Shown here: positions 13,401-26,300 of the stretch, in pieces
Layout: each line of letters begins with the position of its first letter
Numbering within the stretch: position 1 is the first letter of the stretch
NCBI RefSeq assembly: GCF_009870125.1
Contig: NC_046679.1
Span: 14,446,001 to 14,510,000, forward strand
DNA length: 64,000 nt
Direction of reading: 5' to 3'
Source: Drosophila pseudoobscura
Lineage: Eukaryota > Arthropoda > Insecta > Diptera > Drosophilidae
The notes under the pieces: generated by a model
The model's database searches: none
The model's input: only the letters and a program-made list of their open reading frames with translations
What the model was told of the DNA's origin: nothing
Translations under genes and position numbers: made by a program

Positions 13401-16400
13401 ACTCCAAAAATCTTATCTACCTCGTCGGCTGCTACGAATATTACCAACACACAGAGAGAGAGAGAGAGGAACGAGGAGCCCAAACAAATACCAAAAAAAA
13501 CGCGGCTGTGATCTAGAGTTCCTGAATTCCGAATGGCAACTGTGGAGCGTACTCAGCTGTAGCGATCACCGATCACCGATGTCGGCGCTGCTGCTGCTGC
13601 TTCCAGCGTCGCTCTCTCTGGAACAGTCATTAAGGCCCGCTTTGCCGCTCTGCTGCCGGCAGGGGGGAGCCACAGCCACAGCCATAGGCCATAGTAGGGG
13701 ACCGGACCGGTGTTTTATGGGTACGTTTTGGATGAACGTGAACATTTCTTAGCTATTAACTCTACCTGTGCTTTGCCCTCTCTCTGGCTCTTTTATTTGC
13801 TCTCTGGCTCGCGCTCTCTCTCTCTCTCTCTCCGCCTATTGTTCTCGACTGTCGCAGTGGCAGTATGTATACCCTGTACTCCTAGATTGCAAGGGTCTGT
13901 AAGTGCCGACACACGCCGCCAAAGTAAACACAACGAATCTGACTTTCTATCGAGTCTCAATAACTATCAAGGAATACCTATAATATCGGCAATGACCTAC
14001 ACGTGGTATCCCATTGTCGACTCCCTCGTCTAAGCCATTCTCTCTTGTTCTGTCTCTTGGTTTCGCCTGCTTCTTTTGCCTCTCGCTTCGTGTCTACTTC
14101 GCTGGTTACCTTTCTTGGTCATGCACTGACTCTGACTCATGGGCGTAGTGGTGTCGTTCTGCAGTGGAGTTGATAAGCGGCGGCCCTGCGTGTAGGTGTC
14201 TCTCTCGCTCTCTCTCTCTCTCTCTCACTCCACAACAAAGCAGCGGCCTTGTTATGGGATTTGCTAAACACCTCTGTTAAACCGCTGGGGCCAGCTCTAG
14301 CATCAATCTGTTTAAATAGTCGGATATATGGATAGAAAACCGCAAGCTTTCACAGTGCCCCTTTCCCTTCTCTCTATGTAAGGGTACTTGTGTATCTCTC
14401 TCTCTCTGTCTCTCTACGGGTTATCTGATTTCGGAAAGCGAGACGATGACGTTGGAAATTGTTTCAGCAGCAGCGTCAAGGTGAAATTCATTTATTTCGC
14501 TCTCGCTGGGTTAATGGTGCACCAGGGTTCGGGGCGCCTTTGCCGTCTGTCTGCATCCCTTTCCCCCTCTCTACTGTTTCCTCTTTGAACTGCACTTCAT
14601 TAGTGTGTGTGTGTAGTCACTGCGACAGTTTTGGAGATGGGATTTGTTTGGGGAAGAAGAGCGAGAGAACAAATAGATTTACTGTTGGATCTCCCTGCTC
14701 CTCCATTCGCTCCCCGCATTCATCAAGATAAATTTGTTTCAAAGTGCTAAATTATTAAATGATTGTTGGGCATTCATTATATTATGTGTTTCGCCAAATG
14801 AGTCGTCGTCCGTCAGTTCGCGTTCTGTTTTGTGGGGGTTTGTTTGTTTGGGTTTGCTTTGACGCGTGAGAGAAAAAAATTGACGACGGATTTCGAATCA
14901 GTGGGTTCTGAGAACGATGATCTGGGCCTGTGTGTGGGTGTTTCGCCTATACCCTGTTTATGCCAAGGGTAGTACTATTTTGGGGAGATTTTTGCTTTTG
15001 CGAAATCGTTATAAAAATCGGAATCGCCAAGATCGAATTAGTATATCATATAGATCAGAAAGTCTCTGAAAAGCCCTCCTCTGTACCTAAAGATACTCCA
15101 ATCAAGCTCATCAATCCATCAATATCGGAGCACTTTCAATCTGAAAGAGTATAAAGAACTTCGACTCCCGAAATTAGGCTTCCAATTTGTATTCTGTATT
15201 GTGGGTGCAGCAACACCTATAATTACTGGTGTTGTTCTCTAGAATCGTTTAACGACTCGTGATTTGTAGAAAAAAGCTTCAGAAATGTGTCCTATAGAGC
15301 TAGCGCTTGGAGAGAACCGATTTGTATTACCTTAAATATTCGGAAAGAAGGTTGCATTCGTTTTAAAATGATAATACATGCATACATTCGATTCAATTCT
15401 ATGGTTTATTTTATTACTACTAAGTGAAAGCTCTATTAGATGGAAGTTCATGGCAGAAAAGAGGTATATACCGACAGAGGGGCGCTACTGCATGAACCGA
15501 ATGGATAGCGATTATACCCTTTACGAGAAATATGTATTCAGCGCGGTTCCTGCTCCACCAAAGGTAGCTATAGACATACACACTCAGCAGGGCATCACCT
15601 GTATACACCTGTCTATGTTTGTTATATACAACTGATGTGGTAACAATAGACGACGGATAAGATAGCAAAACCTCAACACATATTGGATTCCCACGCACAT
15701 AAACTAACTAAACGAAAAGTATTAGTCAACAGAACTTTGGTAATGCTCTCTTAAGAAGTAATACAAATTTATGTACATTAAATGTAGACCTACATATCTC
15801 TACTAAACTTCTTCGGAATTTCCTCCAAACTGATGACTCATGCCGCTATTTAATCCTTATTCAACCTTTAAGTCAAACAATTTGTGCCACAAACTAAGTC
15901 AAGTCTTATCAACTAAAGAGGCTTGCCCTTAAAAGAGCTCATTTATGTCTGTTCCCAATTCGAATGAGTCACATTTTCTGGACGGTTCTAGCCGCTAGCT
16001 CACTGCTTGAGGGATTTGGAAACCAACCCAATTTAATGAAAAATAAATCCGATGCTGATATCGAGAAAATGCTTTCCCATTTATCGAAGCATGGCCCGGC
16101 CTGTAATGTATCCATCATAATTAGCCCAGTTTTGTCGGCAAGAAAGTGGAGCTTAACCCCAACATATGGCTGAAATCGCTTTATAATGTGCCCGAGGAAA
16201 ATTAACAACAATTACTCAGGCAATTTAACATATAATCTTGATTATGCAGAGAGCGAAAAAAATGTAATGACTGAGAGATGCAGAAAGTCGGAGGGAGAGT
16301 CGTGCCTATGCAGTTCTTTTGTATGCAACTCTGCAACACAATCACGGCACCGTTGTCGCCTCTGTCGCTTCGCAATTTGTCTGGGGGAGCTCTTGAGGCT

Positions 16401-18458
16401 CTTCTCCTTGGCCCAGCCATGAGACGGCGGCATAAATTACAAATTGTGCAAAAAGTGAAGTCGCCTAGGAACAGAAAAATACGCCAGAAGAACGCAAAGA
16501 AGGCAACTTTTGATGGCCGTTTATGTGGAGAAGAAGAAGTTGCCTGGCAGCATTCTTGCTGATTGCATAGCATGGAAATGCAAGTCTCTGCCACTGCCAC
16601 CGCCACCGCCACTGCCTCTGTCCCCCAGATCCCACTCTTTTTTTTCAAGACAGGCAACCAAGTGTGGCAGAAGTAGCAGCAGGCATAAATGAGTTGATGG
16701 CGGAGGAAATGAAATGCTGGAAGGCGACGACATTGACAATGGACAAGGGCCATAGTCAGAGTCAAAGCAGAAGCAGAAGCAGGAGACGAAGGTGTGGAAA
16801 ATCAAGACACAGAGAGACGCAGACAGAGACCTCTAAATATGGTCGGTGAAAACGAATAGGAAGGTGGCCCAAGACATGTTCAAGACATGGCCAAGAGCTT
16901 ATGAAATGTGAACCTTTTATGGCCCCAGTAAATGATAAACTGTAGCCGAGAATGGAACCGCTACAAAAGAGACAAATGGGAGAAAAGCTAACAGGCTTAT
17001 TGGCCCACAGTGCGTGTACGTAATCCGAGCACATGCACTGACACCGACCGCACTCCGACCCGTCCTCTGACCTCCCGAGCCGTCCAGCAATTAGCCAAAC
17101 GCTAAGCTCAGCAAAGCAGACGCCTCTCCGTGATTTTCTTGAAGGAAGCATATACAGTGTTTACTTTTAAGGGTGGAGTGCAGGTACTACAGAAAGAGAG
17201 GGGGTATGCAGGGGGGTGCAAAGTGAGGGGCTGATATCATCGTTTAAACTGTTTACCTTCTCGCCCTTTTCCGACCAAACAGTGTTGCGTGCTTGCAATT
17301 TATTAGTGGAACTTCCGTGCCAAGTGGAAGACTTTTTGGGGTGGTCTTTCACCATTGCCTCCATCTATAACCATTTTTTAAAGGCACTGAACTTTTGACG
17401 GAGTTCCATCAAGACCAATGCTCTGCTATCTGAATTCTGAATACGATTTCGATCTGTGACCGATATGCAGGAGCAAGTATCGAAGTCGAGTATGTATACT
17501 CGTAGATAAAACAAGATTCTTTGTGGCTTCACAAAGGCAGAAACTAATTACCCATAAAATCAACCGATAAGGTTGCAAAGTTCTTAAAAATATTTGTTTC
17601 AATAAGGATTCTTTCCTTGATTAAGACGACAGTTTTTAGATCGTTTTTAGGAATCCCCTGAGCCCAAGAAATTGTGCTTAAATGTGGCTAAGTTTTCGCT
17701 TATTCCTGATTTTCATCCCCGAACATTTCAGCAAAAGTGAACACTTCCTTTGGCTTCCTTTGCCATTTATATTCAAATTTATTTGCATCCTTAGCTCTAT
17801 ACCTCAGTTTAGACGGCCTGGCCCAACCCGTCAGGTTGGCCGAGCGGTCTAAGGCGCCAGATTTAAGCTCTGGTTCTCGAGAGAGAGCGTGGGTTCGAAC
17901 CCCACATCTGACATGACTTTGAAAATGTACTATTTTTCGTGTTTTTTGGTTTAATTTGTACTATTTTTCTTTGAACGAGATTAAAAAGGCCATAAAATGT
18001 TATTTTGCGAATTTTAAATAGCAATCCATGTGTTATATATTGTGAATAAATATTTAATACATAAATCAAATTAAAACATTTTTGATTTCCCATAAAATAA
18101 GTCTTGGAATTCTTACTATTCGGTGGGAAACTCTCGATGCATTATTATTTGTATTTCGAAATTCTATATTAACTACTGTCGCCAAAGGTCTAGTAAATAA
18201 TTGGAAGCCATTTAGCTGCATTTCCACCCTAACGACTTTCATTAACTAATTCTCTTTTGTAGATAGAGCTCTCTTTGTAGACGACCAAATAAATGGGGTA
18301 AATAATAAAAATAACTCAGACAATTGCCAGCTCCTTAGCAGAGTCTTGAGATAAGATTATTATTGGCTTTTAATGAGTGCAACGACAATTAAGCCAAGTT
18401 AATTGAACCTACCAGTGCCAGGGTTGTGCAGCTCTTTGTTGCTGGTGTAGAAATCCAT
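7405..18458 (-). CDS. jar: Unconventional myosin VI heavy chain (jaguar)
   Basis: Minus-end-directed actin motor for vesicle and organelle transport, asymmetric division and spermatid individualization. Seventeen coding exons, all in phase, give 1270 residues: 18413-18458, 13107-13301, 12486-12559, 12290-12419, 12067-12228, 11740-12002, 11266-11672, 10461-11205, 9967-10399, 9661-9902, 9375-9595, 9091-9321, 8685-8729, 8073-8193, 7900-8017, 7741-7842, 7405-7682. Domains in order: SH3-like N-term ([13 protein letters not shown]), motor with P-loop GESGAGKT near residue 168, switch [11 protein letters not shown] and switch II DIAGFE, reverse-gear/converter, one IQ motif ([13 protein letters not shown]), a charged helix rich in [11 protein letters not shown], and a cargo-binding tail ending MQKQQ. 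The first exon adds 18 residues before the usual MLEDTQ start. Candidate polyadenylation signals lie at 7131-7140. The 45-bp exon at 8685-8729 keeps frame if skipped with its neighbours re-phased only as seen here, so isoform structure is uncertain. Confidence 0.95.
13302..18412 (-). other. First intron of jar, 5.1 kb, with microsatellites and a tRNA gene
   Basis: The intron runs from donor GTAGGT after 18413 to the acceptor ctttcag before 13301. It holds several CT/GA microsatellites (13452-13469, 13814-13832, 14198-14226, 14393-14412), a CCA/CCG-rich stretch at 16590-16625, two imperfect TATACCCT...AAGGGTA hairpins (13868-13896 and 14948-14971) and a tRNA-Leu gene on the opposite strand. 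I see no protein-coding exon in it. Large first introns commonly carry enhancers, but no specific element is recognisable. Confidence 0.7.
17830..17913 (+). tRNA. tRNA-Leu (anticodon TAA), in jar intron 1
   Basis: An 84-nt class II tRNA. It has acceptor arm GTCAGGT with ATCTGAC (one G-U pair), D arm GGCCGAGCGGTCTAAGGC, anticodon stem CCAGA/TCTGG around loop TTTAAGC, giving anticodon TAA, an extended variable arm, and T arm GTGGGTTCGAACCCCAC (B box GGTTCGAACCC). A T-run follows at about 17932. It is antisense to the jar transcript. Confidence 0.95.
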
Positions 18459-20572
18459 TTTGTGGGTTCAACTGCAGTCGCGCCTCTCAATAGGTTAATT
18501 GCAGGGCAATGCACTGAGCTCTAACGACACTGAGGTACTGAACACGAGGGTGTGAAGCTACCCGCAAGAGGGTTGCGTCCCAATGCTTGGGATGGTCTGA
18601 ATCTTCGCTGTAGATGTTCTTGGTACTCCACCCCGTAGGCCTGACAATAACAACGCTTCTGCCAGGGGAATTGATTTTCACTTTTTTTTTTTTTGCCGCT
18701 TTTCACTATCGATTAAACACTTTCCACATGCAGCGCGCGACCGGTACGCTTTGGGCACCTCTGGCCTCACATCTGTTGGATAATTTCCACTGCGATTATC
18801 CAAGACACAAAATACGTTTCACTTTTAATTCAATTTTCTATGCACTAATCGAATTTCGAATTTTCGCTGGAAAAGCAAGTGTTGCTGCGTTGATGGCTAA
18901 CTCTGACCTACATTACGGTTTAAATGCACTGAAAGATGGAAAGCAGATGAGCCGCGAGGCGAGCAGGCAATATGGAGGTGAAGTCTGGCGCCCGTCTCTG
19001 CGTGCACTCGCGTGTATCTAGGAAATCTGTTGCGATGCTGAACTTTTGACTTTTACCCGTAGTTGCAGCTCTCGATGTATCTGTTATTGTGGTTGTAGTC
19101 GTTGTCGTTGTCGTTGTCGATGCTGTTGCCGTGCAGTTTTCACCCAGTAACCGAGTTCTCCGTTTGGGGGCACCCCGCCCCGGAAAATAATAGCCGAAGC
19201 GCAGTGCTGACGATGATGATGATGATGCCCCTGGCGATGGCGACTCGTGGCACGTGGCGTGGTGACTGCAGTGAACGCGCGACATGCACTGATTCGGCTT
19301 GCGGATTCTGGACGGGCGGCAGTGGCAGTCATCGTCATCTCGCCCTGCCTGGCTCTCTAAACGGGGTTGCAGCTTTGTTTACTGCGCCGAATCCGCAATT
19401 ACCGAGGCATCGCCGCTCTCTATATGGGTTCTAGTGTGTGGGTGCCACAGTACTGCCTCCAGTTGCGTGCCCGGCACACAGACAATGGGCCCGGCCCTCT
19501 TGCCTCGCTCTTGCCACTTGCCTCAAGTGTGTGCCACCGAGTCACCAGAAGCTTCCTTCGCAGGGGATCGCATAACAACTTCCGGGATGGCGCTCCTCTT
19601 TCAGAGCTTTTGTTTCACTTCAATTGGCAAATTGAGTTATTCATACTTCGTTGAAGCAACAGCTGCTTGACATGCATTCAACAAGGGTGGTGGGCCACCC
19701 CCTGTACAACACTCCACACAGGGCTACTGGCAAGCTTTAAGTTCTTTTGGGTGTTTAAAACAAGGTGATTCGAATGAGAACAACAAGAGATTAGCGATTA
19801 CAAGCAGATGCAATTGATAGCGGCATCGTCACGCAAGCTTTTAAAAGCTTTCATAGGAAAGGGGGTGGGTAGCATCTGCCGAGGAAGTGGGTGATTGGTA
19901 GGTGAAAGAGGTGAGTCAGAAAGAGACAGAGCAGCTTCCCTGAACTATGACGTACTAACAGACATTTGCGTATGTCCAGGGTTGCGGCCAAGGGGAGGAA
20001 ATAGCACGCATTGTCTGCCTATCAGCTGTCTGTGCAGAAACCGTAATCTCTTGATCAACGCCACGGTACGAAAATGGAATATAAAAACGAAAGACAGAAA
20101 GAGAGAAATTTTGCTATATCTGCCATTTCTTTCTCTCATGGCAGGCGGCTGTAGTGAATAAATAAATGAATAGCAATGTATGTACATATGTATGTATGTG
20201 TGATTGCAAATTTCAGGCATTCAAATTAACATAGAATACTTGACAAACGAGGGGTGCCTTGGTTCAAGACCCGCCCAGGACATGCCAATTATTTGGTTAA
20301 TTTTTCTTCTTTCATCCTTTTTTGATCTTTTTCTACCTTTAGCCTCCACAGCTAACGAAAAAAGGGCTCCAATCAGATAGTAATAACGTATTTAGAATGA
20401 ATTTTTGCAGCCGAATGTCAAGGAAATGTATTTTCAGCCTCAATGCAAACAAAAATACAAACAGCACATAACGCACACATGCAGAGCATAAAACACCCCT
20501 GAGAGCATAACCAACCCGGGCGTGAACGAAGCCGACGCTTATATAGCTCGTTTAGACAACGACGCCCGACGA
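18459..20572. other. Upstream region of jar; no gene recognised
   Basis: The stretch just 5' of the jar start exon (18459-19000) should contain the jar promoter and 5' UTR, but no confident core element is visible. The GC-rich part around 19.1-19.6 kb shows codon-like open frames on several strands caused by simple GTC/GAT triplet runs. A tetranucleotide (ATGT) run is at 20176-20201. I see no gene. Confidence 0.5.
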
Positions 20573-20656
20573 GTCAGGTTGGCCGAGCGGTCTAAGGCGC
20601 CAGATTTAAGCTCTGGTTCTCGAGAGAGAGCGTGGGTTCGAACCCCACACCTGACA
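20573..20656 (+). tRNA. tRNA-Leu (anticodon TAA), second copy
   Basis: This 84-nt tRNA is nearly identical to the copy at 17830-17913. The only difference I see is in the 3' acceptor strand, ACCTGAC here, which gives a fully Watson-Crick acceptor stem. Anticodon loop TTTAAGC and B box GGTTCGAACCC are unchanged. A long T-run (from about 20668) provides a Pol III terminator. Confidence 0.95.
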
Positions 20657-21839
20657 AGCGGAGGATTCTTTTTATCTTTTTTTTGTCATATCCTTAAGGA
20701 GGGATGTATCGCCGACTGTAAGTTCATATTTTACAGTCTATCCATTAAAATGATTCCTCAGTTTTAAAGCTTTCTGGTTGTAACTTTGTTTTAGTTTAGT
20801 TTATGTTTTATATATTAGTCGATCCTTGCCATAGGACCATTCGATTCTTGCTTATTAAGAAAGTCAAATCAGGAAAATATCATATGATGTCGTATCAAAG
20901 ATTTCCGTTTTGACTGAAATTGCATTTGCACCCAAAAAGGGTATGAAAATTTACATAAATATCTACATATATGGAAATATATGTATGTACATATGTATGT
21001 ACGTATATCTTTGTAATGAAAAACTGTTCTACCGTTGCGAGTAACCGAGGTTCACCTTCCGGTCGGTCGGTCGTCTGGACAAAAGCCCCTCGAGCCCCAA
21101 GCGATAACCAAACACACAATCCGGAGGCCGACAGGTGCCGTTGTGGTGTGTTTTTTCTGAATAATTAATAATCATGTTGTTCGTTATGGGCCCATTGTTT
21201 TGGGCCACAGCTTTGTTATGCATTCTGTTGCATTGCGCAACAGAAAATGAAAAACAGTTAAAGAAATGCACACAACGGTTAAGGGCAGCGGCCAGCACGG
21301 GGGCCTTACCTTTTGGGCTTAAAAAATGGAGGTAAAAAGGGGGAATGAATCAAAATGAATCAATCCACACAATCGATTTGCTTGCGGTTCGAATAAATCA
21401 GTTTAGATGATCTCTTAAATTACTATATAGGGGCCTTTTCTAAATCGAATGAATTTTCAATTGAATTCATTTTAAAATTCAATATGAACCAATTGGTCGA
21501 GAATAATTTGTGTGGGCTTTTATTGGGTATTCCAAAATTGATTTTCTATAGCCTACGGCCCACATTTGGTTATTCAACCCCACTGTTTTCCCACTGTCTT
21601 TCCCGCACTTTGACCCATTTCTTGGGCCTTTGGGTCGCACATATTTTTGCCACTTCCCTGTAAACAAAACAGGGCCAAAACAAAGAGAAGCAAACGAAGA
21701 CACCGAAACAATTGCCATCATTTCATAACCAAGTCAAGTCGTCGCCCCGTACGAGTATGCCATTCTACCAACTGTGAAAAAATGGAAGAAAAAACGAGGA
21801 GGAACGTTGTGAGTTGCTGCGGACACCGCAACTCTACGG
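20657..21839. other. Noncoding stretch between tRNA and the DINE-1 element
   Basis: AT-rich DNA with ATGT-type simple repeats at about 20.96-21.01 kb. No gene, RNA or element is recognised here. Confidence 0.5.
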
Positions 21840-23383
21840 TTATACCCGATACTAAGTCAGTATGGCTCTCCTCCGGCAGACGCCGCTAATATTAAACGAC
21901 ACGACAAAGAGTGCGTGCGAGAGAGACAGAAAATCAGTCTGAGCGTGACGTCGGGCGCTGCGTAGCCAATGCAAATTGATTTGTTCCTTTTGGCTATAAA
22001 AATGATCTGATCTAATCCAGATTCAGCAATCTGATAGATATGGTCGTTATCTATGATTCTGCGTTTTTAGTTTTCTCAAATCTGCAATATTGTGGATGCA
22101 ACAGATTTTCGTCCTTTGTGTGGGCGGAAGGGGGTGGGGCGAAATTTTGAGATATACGTTTTATAGTGAGATCTAACAGAAGTGCGGATACCAAATTTGG
22201 TTACTCTAGCTTTAATAGTCTCTGAGATTTGTGAATATCCCCAGATTTGCATCCTTTGCGGGGGCGGAAGGGGGTGTGGCGAAATTTTGAAACAAACTCG
22301 TCTCGGTCCGATATATTAGGAGTGTGGATACCAAATTTGGTTGCTCTAGCTTTTATAGTCTCTGAGATCTAGGCGCTAATGTTTTACTCTAAGCAGAGCC
22401 GCCTATGCTACGTGTGTGTTAGAGAGAGACAGGGCGAGAAAAAATGAAATTGTTTTCTTGATGCTGGCTATAATAGTAATACGATCTAATTCAGATTCTG
22501 CAGTCTAAAAGATATGGTCATTCTCTATGATTCTGCGCTTTTAGTTTTCTCAAATCTGCAATATTGTGGATGCAACAGATTTTCGTCCTTTGTGGGGGCG
22601 GAAGGGGGTGGGGCGAAATTTTGAGATATACGTTTTATAGTGAGATCTAACAGGAGTGCGGATACTAAATTTGGTTACTCTAGCTTTAATAGTCTCTGAG
22701 ATTTGTGAATATCCCCAGATTTGCATCCTTTGCGGGGGCGGAAGGGGGTGTGGCGAAATTTTGAAACAAACTCGTCTCGGTCCGATATATTAGGAGTGTG
22801 GATACCAAATTTGGTTTCTCTAGCTTTTATAGTCTCTGAGATCTAGGCGCTAATGTTTTACTCTAAGCAAAGCCGCCGATGCTACGTGTGTGTTAGAGTG
22901 AGACAGGGCGAGAAAAAATGAAATTGTTTTCTTGATGCTGGCTATAATAATAATACGATCCAGTTCAGATTCTGCAGTCTATAAGATATGGTCATTCTCT
23001 ACGATTCTGCGTTTTTGGTTTTCTCGTATCGTCGAAATTGTAGATGCCACAGATTTTCGCCTTTTGTGGGGGCGGAAGTGGGCGGGGAAAACTTTGGAAA
23101 TAGTTTTGGAGCAGTGACATATCACAGAAGTCTGGATCCAAAACATCGTTGCTCTAGCTCTTATAGTCTTTGAGCATTAGGCGCTGAAGGGGACGGACAG
23201 ACGGACAGACGGACGGACGGACAGACGGACAGACAGACATGGCTCAATCGACTCGGCTATTGATGCTGATCAAGAATATATATACTTTATGGGGTCGGAA
23301 ACGATTCCTTCTGGACGTTACACACATCCACTTTTACCACAAATCTAATATACCCCAATACTCATTTTGAGTATCGGGTATAA
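21840..23383 (+). mobile_element. DINE-1/mini-me (Helitron-related, non-autonomous) element with internal tandem units
   Basis: The left end TTATACCCGATACTAAGTC and the right end GAGTATCGGGTATAA form the characteristic subterminal inverted repeats. Near the 3' end is a GACGGACAGACA-type microsatellite (about 23190-23238) followed by the conserved block ACTCGGCTATTGATGCTGAT and AAGAATATATATACTTTAT, as I recall for DINE-1/mini-me elements in flies. It carries no coding capacity. The middle consists of units of 474 bp: the phrase GATATGGTC recurs at 22037, 22511 and 22985. Two units are full and the third is shorter and more diverged. Total length is about 1.54 kb, longer than a simple copy. Confidence 0.85.
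22037..23180 (+). repeat. 474-bp tandem units inside the DINE-1 element
   Basis: Unit starts at 22037, 22511 and 22985 are spaced exactly 474 bp. Each unit contains ATTTTCGTCCTTTGTG, a GGGGGCGGAAGGGGGTG block and a TTTATAGTCTCTGAGAT block, and within a unit the last two occur twice in diverged form, implying an older duplication of about 150 bp. Units 1 and 2 differ by few bases; unit 3 is cut short at about 23180. Confidence 0.85.
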
Positions 23384-26300
23384 AAAACAATTTGAATTGC
23401 TCGGAATATGAAACACAGCCCCAAAACCGAAACCATAAGACGGAGCAGTATCGCGGTAATAAAACCATGAAAATTGTGTAATAATTGCGACACTTTTCGT
23501 GGGTTACAAGCCATGAAGAAGCCCAGCGATGAAGCGATGGGATCCGGTATTACATGGGAAAGAAGTCCACGGGCGAACCGTTAGCAAAGAAATGTTTCTT
23601 GGCATTTCATTGGAATTTGATTAACATTGTTATTGTTATGGACAAAAGGCGCTTGGAATTGTTTGGATCGTGCCAAAAAGAGACCGCGACAAAAGCCTCA
23701 TCTCTGGGTATCGGATCCGAAACCAGTTACGTTTTTCTGTCGATTCTGCAGTTCTTTGACCATATACGAGTACGAGTACTTATTCGCGGAGAGCGTTTCA
23801 ATATCAAGTTCAACCAGTAGTCGGAGGAGCAGCAGGCAGGGAGCAGGCAGCAGGCAGCAGGGACGCGGCACTAACGGTGCGACAGGTTCAGATTCGTTTC
23901 GTTCGCGGTTGTGCAGCGCGCGGGGGCCCACAAGCCACCACGCCACACCACACCACACCACATCGAACATTCGGATTCGATTCGGATGTTGCATGGATTT
24001 ACAAGGCTGTGGCAGAAGAGCAGGCAGAGCAGCCAACCAGGCAACCAGTTCTACTTGTTTTGGTAGCAGATTTTGCAGCTGCCATTGGCCATCAAATGGG
24101 AGCACACAATGATGAGTCATTTTTGGTACAACTAGCCCGGCCCTCGAGGAAGAGCAGAGCTATAGAGGAAACGGTCGAAAAGGCAATTACACTTGCAACA
24201 ATAGAAGCTGCAGCAGCTGTAAAATTTATGGCCCAAACGTCACAGGAACATGGTTTTCAGTTCAGTTCAGTTCGGAGAGATAGAGAGGGCCGTAGTGAGC
24301 AGGGGGCCAGAGTTCACTGTACCGTAAAGCGTTGGCAAAGCAAAACGCTGAGCATGCGCAAAAGTCACAGGCCGAAACAAGTTTTTGTCGGAGCGTTTTG
24401 TTGTTTCAATCTTTTTGGCTTATTTCGGTTTTTGTTTAGTTATTTTTCGTTTTCAGTTTTCATACTGTAATGCCCCAGAAATGCATAGTTAACTTACACA
24501 GATATGTACACACAATGCAACATCAGATCCGATCCCCCGATCGCCGCAGAGTTCAACGACTCCCCACGAATCGAATAAAGAGCGTGGAGCAAAGAGGGAA
24601 GAAATAAGAGGTAAATACCAAAGATTTTCGATAGTTAAACGTCGCGCAAGTGGAACCAATTAATGCAGCAGACAGCTAAGCAAAAACTCAACCAAAACCG
24701 AAAGAAAACTGAAAAAGCAGGAAAACTACCGAAATCACAATGGAAAAGCGGTGCAATTAACGCTCGGGAATTTCCTACGGTTCCGGCATCTCTCGTCTAC
24801 ACTTACGGGAGAAATGTGCAACTTAAATTCAAATGTATAGAGGTCCGCTGCCCTTTGTTCTAAGTGTTAGAATGCCAGAATCAGTTTGTTCCATTCACTT
24901 ATGGGAAATTCGAACAATTTGAATAGAGTATTGTCATTTGTATCGGCTGATTCCGTTTGCTGTCCGTCAACCGGCCATCAACCACGAGTATTATATGACT
25001 TTATAGCCTCACTCTTGCTTTCAGTTGATTAATGATTTTGAATTTTAAAGTGCTTTGATAATTAATTTAAATCTAAACATAATCCTAAAATAGAAATGCT
25101 GATGATGGGATGATGGAAAGTCGTTCGACTTTCTTTGTTTTGCAATACAACGAATTTGGTTTCTTTTTCCGTTCAATAAATATCCATACACTCTACCATT
25201 ACATGAGTACTCAGAACGTTGACAACGAAATAAGTATACACCTCGCAGCCGTCCAGTAATTTTGTTGTTGCAGGCCCCGACAAACAAATAATTGTACTGG
25301 GACGAAAGATAAGATTAAATATCAAATGGGTAAAACGATAACACATTCCCCGAATAAACAGCGACTGACAAAAGAGAGAGCAGAGTCAGTTTTTTGGTGC
25401 TAAAGACAAAAGCCCCCAAAGCGTTGACCCAAAATAAACAGTACGAAGGGCAACCATATTATATACAATATTTTCCCATAGTCTTTCCCCCCATATGGGC
25501 TGATGCATACACATGCCCCCAAGTGCACTGTAACGACTTGCAGCCGTTAAAACATATGGAAAATCTCTGAACATGTGCTTGAGGAAATGAGTTATAATGC
25601 TCCCCGTCACACAAATCCATCAACGTCTGGGAGAATGGCAGTGGTAATGGACATAGGCCTGTTCAGTCTTTGGAAGATTCTTGCTCAAGGGTCACAGTCT
25701 TCTTAACGAATGAAGTTAGCTTTAAGTTGCTGAAGTGATGGGAATGGAATATGTATATGGGACTAGAAAATATCTTAAGCTAAGGGTGTCCTCCCAAGAG
25801 GTCTTACACGCCCATACCACTAGGGAACGCTCGTCGAATAACATTGATTCGCCATTATACATGACTCCGCCACGCATTATTCTGGTATTTGAACTTTGTA
25901 AGATCCATCCTTCCCAGTTCCCTTAAAACCGAAGCCAGTGTTTTCATATTCCTTATTCCACCTCAGGCCCAATTCTAGACCCTTCTGCGGTGACGCAATG
26001 CTTTGGTTTGAATCACCGTTGCAGTTCGTAATCTAAGGCTTATCGTGACATTTAACTCCAACAGGAAACTGAAACGTTAGCCCACCCATTTGATGGAAAT
26101 TTGATGGAAGCACGTGTTGCTTTTGCATTTGAAAAAAACAATAAACAGAAGAAACATAAAGAATTAATCAGGGAAACCGAGCCGGAGTAAAATACATCTT
26201 AAATTATGCTAATCGTCAATCAAAACAAAGGCTGCAATTAAACCACACACACTCGGGGTCTCCGACTCCGACTTCCACTCTGACTTTCACCCAACGAGCG

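Noticed and set aside
13800-14420. CT/GA runs as GAGA-factor polycomb element
   Set aside because: The runs are simple microsatellites spread over several hundred bases, without other recognisable PRE motifs; function cannot be claimed.
18920-19670. Several overlapping open frames on both strands near 19.2 kb
   Set aside because: They arise from triplet runs (GTC, GAT, CAC) and GC-rich composition; no homology, start context or splice support.
20252-20290. tRNA-like B box (GGTTCAAGACC)
   Set aside because: No D arm, anticodon stem or acceptor stem can be formed around it.
23190-23238. GACGGACAGACA array as a CRISPR-like or satellite array
   Set aside because: It is the microsatellite part of the DINE-1/mini-me element; there are no spacers and the organism is a fly.
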